From Candidatus Thioglobus sp. (lineage in GTDB: Bacteria > Pseudomonadota > Gammaproteobacteria > PS1 > Pseudothioglobaceae), in NCBI GenBank assembly GCA_015163925.1, contig JAAOIF010000045.1, forward strand, positions 1 through 7,482: a stretch of DNA of 7,482 bases, read 5' to 3'. Within the stretch, counting starts at the first letter, position 1, and each line of letters starts with the position of its first letter. The notes below the pieces were generated by a model, which was not told the origin of the DNA, made no database searches, and saw nothing but the letters and a program-made list of their open reading frames with translations. Positions 6,796 through 7,482 of this stretch are shown one piece after another. Position numbers and translations under genes: made by a program.

Positions 6796-6894
6796 TAAGT
6801 AAATTAACAAGTATTTTTTCTTTCTGCAAGGCGGATTTTTAAAATATGAGCGGAGTTTAGCTCTCCTAAACGACCGAATATTTTAAAAATCCAA
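6796..6894. repeat. Structured intergenic direct repeat, copy 2, with long inverted repeat
   Basis: In this copy the arms GGATTTTTAAAATAT (6833-6847) and ATATTTTAAAAATCC (6878-6892) are perfect 15-bp reverse complements. They enclose a nested stem, CGG (6851-6853) with CCG (6874-6876), and GTTTAG (6855-6860) with CTAAAC (6866-6871), around a CTCTC loop. Relative to copy 1, the outer pair of the inner stem changes from A-T to G-C on both sides. The unit lies just after the groEL stop. It could be a MITE- or REP-like element, an mRNA 3'-end structure or a small RNA. Confidence 0.88.
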
Positions 6895-6927
6895 CGCAGT
6901 CAGAAAGGAAAAAGACGCAGCAAAAAA

Positions 6928-7365
6928 TTACATCATTCCGCCCATACCGCCCATTCCGCCCATATCCGGGGCAGCTCCGACCGCCACAGCAGCCTGAGGA
7001 ATTTCCGTAATCATCGCCTCAGTAGTAATCATCAAACCAGAAATACTAGCCGCATGCTGGAGCGCCGCCCGCACCACTTTGGTTGGGTCTAAAATGCCCA
7101 TTTTCAGCATATCGCCATAGCTTTCTGTGCTTACATTGTAGCCGTAATTGCCCTTTTTGCCGATGACATTATTTAGCACCACAGAGGACTCAGCGCCGCC
7201 ATTTGCAACGATTTGCCGGAGTGGCTCTTTGGCAGCAGTGGCTACAACAACTATTGAGCCGGGGCGGAGGGCAGTTAGCAAGCCGTCTGCAGTTAAAGTT
7301 GCAACATTTGCAGAACCACCATCTCTAGACCAATTAATATTTCGATTATCGGAATTGGTTGGCAT
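6928..7365 (-). pseudogene. groEL: GroEL C-terminal fragment in a chimeric reading frame
   Basis: The last ~100 residues are unmistakably the C-terminus of the 60-kDa chaperonin: [17 protein letters not shown] (47-63), KGNYGYN (71-77), [20 protein letters not shown] (83-102), [11 protein letters not shown] (108-118) and the [10 protein letters not shown] tail. The complete subunit has about 547 residues. Homology stops abruptly at E47 (7227); residues 1-45 resemble a Big_2 Ig-like domain instead. The apical, intermediate and N-terminal equatorial parts, including the ATP site, are missing, so the product could not form a chaperonin ring. No convincing start is seen: the ATG at 7365 has no clear Shine-Dalgarno sequence and lies at the next junction. 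The C-terminal frame itself is undamaged, so either the break is recent or the join is an assembly chimera. An intact groESL elsewhere is expected because it is essential in nearly all bacteria. Confidence 0.85.
7231..7365 (-). other. Big_2 (bacterial Ig-like) domain fragment joined in frame to GroEL
   Basis: Residues 2-45 of the chimeric frame read as the second half of a Big_2 domain: [12 protein letters not shown], then [19 protein letters not shown] and VVVATA. These match the family pattern of a W-S strand, VAT, aDGLvTAl.PG and a final A-T-A strand. Such domains belong to surface adhesins and phage tail or capsid decoration proteins, not to cytosolic chaperonins. It is bounded by nrdB sequence on one side and groEL on the other, with no spacer. 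The assignment is from pattern only. Confidence 0.55.
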
Positions 7366-7367
7366 GT

Positions 7368-7482
7368 CTCTTGCGGGGCAACTTGGACATTATCAGAATC
7401 CAACCAATGGTTAATCCAGGGCAGGGGATTAGTGCGCTCGGGGAAAATCGGCGTCAGATTCAACGCCTTCATCCGCACATTA
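7368..7482 (-). pseudogene. nrdB: Class Ia ribonucleotide reductase beta subunit, internal fragment cut at the window edge
   Basis: From the right edge to 7368 the minus strand reads [15 protein letters not shown] and then [21 protein letters not shown]. This matches the region near the C-terminus of E. coli-type NrdB ([19 protein letters not shown]), the radical-bearing subunit that makes dNTPs with NrdA. The family continues with VEVSSYLVGQI and an acidic tail that docks on NrdA. Here the sequence instead changes immediately after PQE into the Big_2 fragment, in another frame, and terminates later in unrelated residues. The C-terminal tail needed for subunit interaction is therefore lost. 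The upstream part lies beyond the window, so I cannot tell whether the rest of the gene is intact. Confidence 0.75.

Noticed and set aside
6640..6927. CRISPR-like array suggested by repeated blocks downstream of groEL
   Set aside because: Only two units about 99 bp long with 129-bp spacing and internal divergence; no short exact repeats with unique spacers, and no cas genes.
6667..6927. Insertion sequence remnant
   Set aside because: No transposase coding, no matching terminal inverted repeats around the pair and no clear target duplication; a MITE origin remains open but unproven.
7293..7478. A complete 61-residue small protein starting at GTG 7478
   Set aside because: The first 37 residues are internal NrdB sequence and the remainder is out-of-frame Big_2 coding, so it is a truncated fragment, not a gene.

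Overview
The window looks like an AT-rich bacterial chromosome, most likely gammaproteobacterial. ParE follows the E. coli type almost block for block ([41 protein letters not shown]). AcpP, FabF and a class Ia NrdB fragment also match enteric-type sequences. Codon use and spacers lean strongly to A/T and protein linkers are rich in K, N, I and E, as in host-associated or genome-reduced lineages. That lifestyle is an inference; no taxonomic marker settles it.

Layout. The left edge holds the last 16 codons of a plus-strand gene. It is followed by a plus-strand FGE-sulfatase-fold protein (131-709), apparently with its own -10 box. Everything after that which is clearly genic lies on the minus strand. 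Read in transcription order (right to left) it is: an nrdB 3' fragment at the edge, a Big_2 Ig-like piece joined in frame to the C-terminal part of groEL, a 361-bp gene-free spacer with two structured direct repeats and a terminator, parE, queC, acpP, fabF, a 5'-truncated dnaX, and recR. parE-queC (TGATG) and dnaX'-recR (ATGA) overlap at stop/start and are probably translationally coupled. acpP-fabF is the familiar fatty-acid pair, but with an intrinsic terminator between the genes.

The complete genes are housekeeping: topoisomerase IV subunit B (chromosome decatenation), QueC (7-deazaguanine/queuosine), ACP and KAS II (type II fatty acid synthesis), and RecR (recombinational repair). The unusual part is a set of abrupt joins. 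dnaX lacks its whole AAA+ ATPase half. groEL is cut about 100 residues from its C-terminus and joined in frame to an Ig-like domain. nrdB is cut inside a highly conserved motif. A short plus-strand reading frame with no start abuts the dnaX break. These joins could be real rearrangement and gene decay, or assembly chimeras, particularly at the right edge. The sequence alone cannot decide.

The two features that look like genuine undescribed biology are the pair of ~99-bp direct repeats downstream of groEL, which share a hairpin with a compensatory base-pair change, and an A9 run in dnaX placed where slippage would yield a gamma-like short product. I see no CRISPR array, transposase, tRNA, rRNA or defence system.
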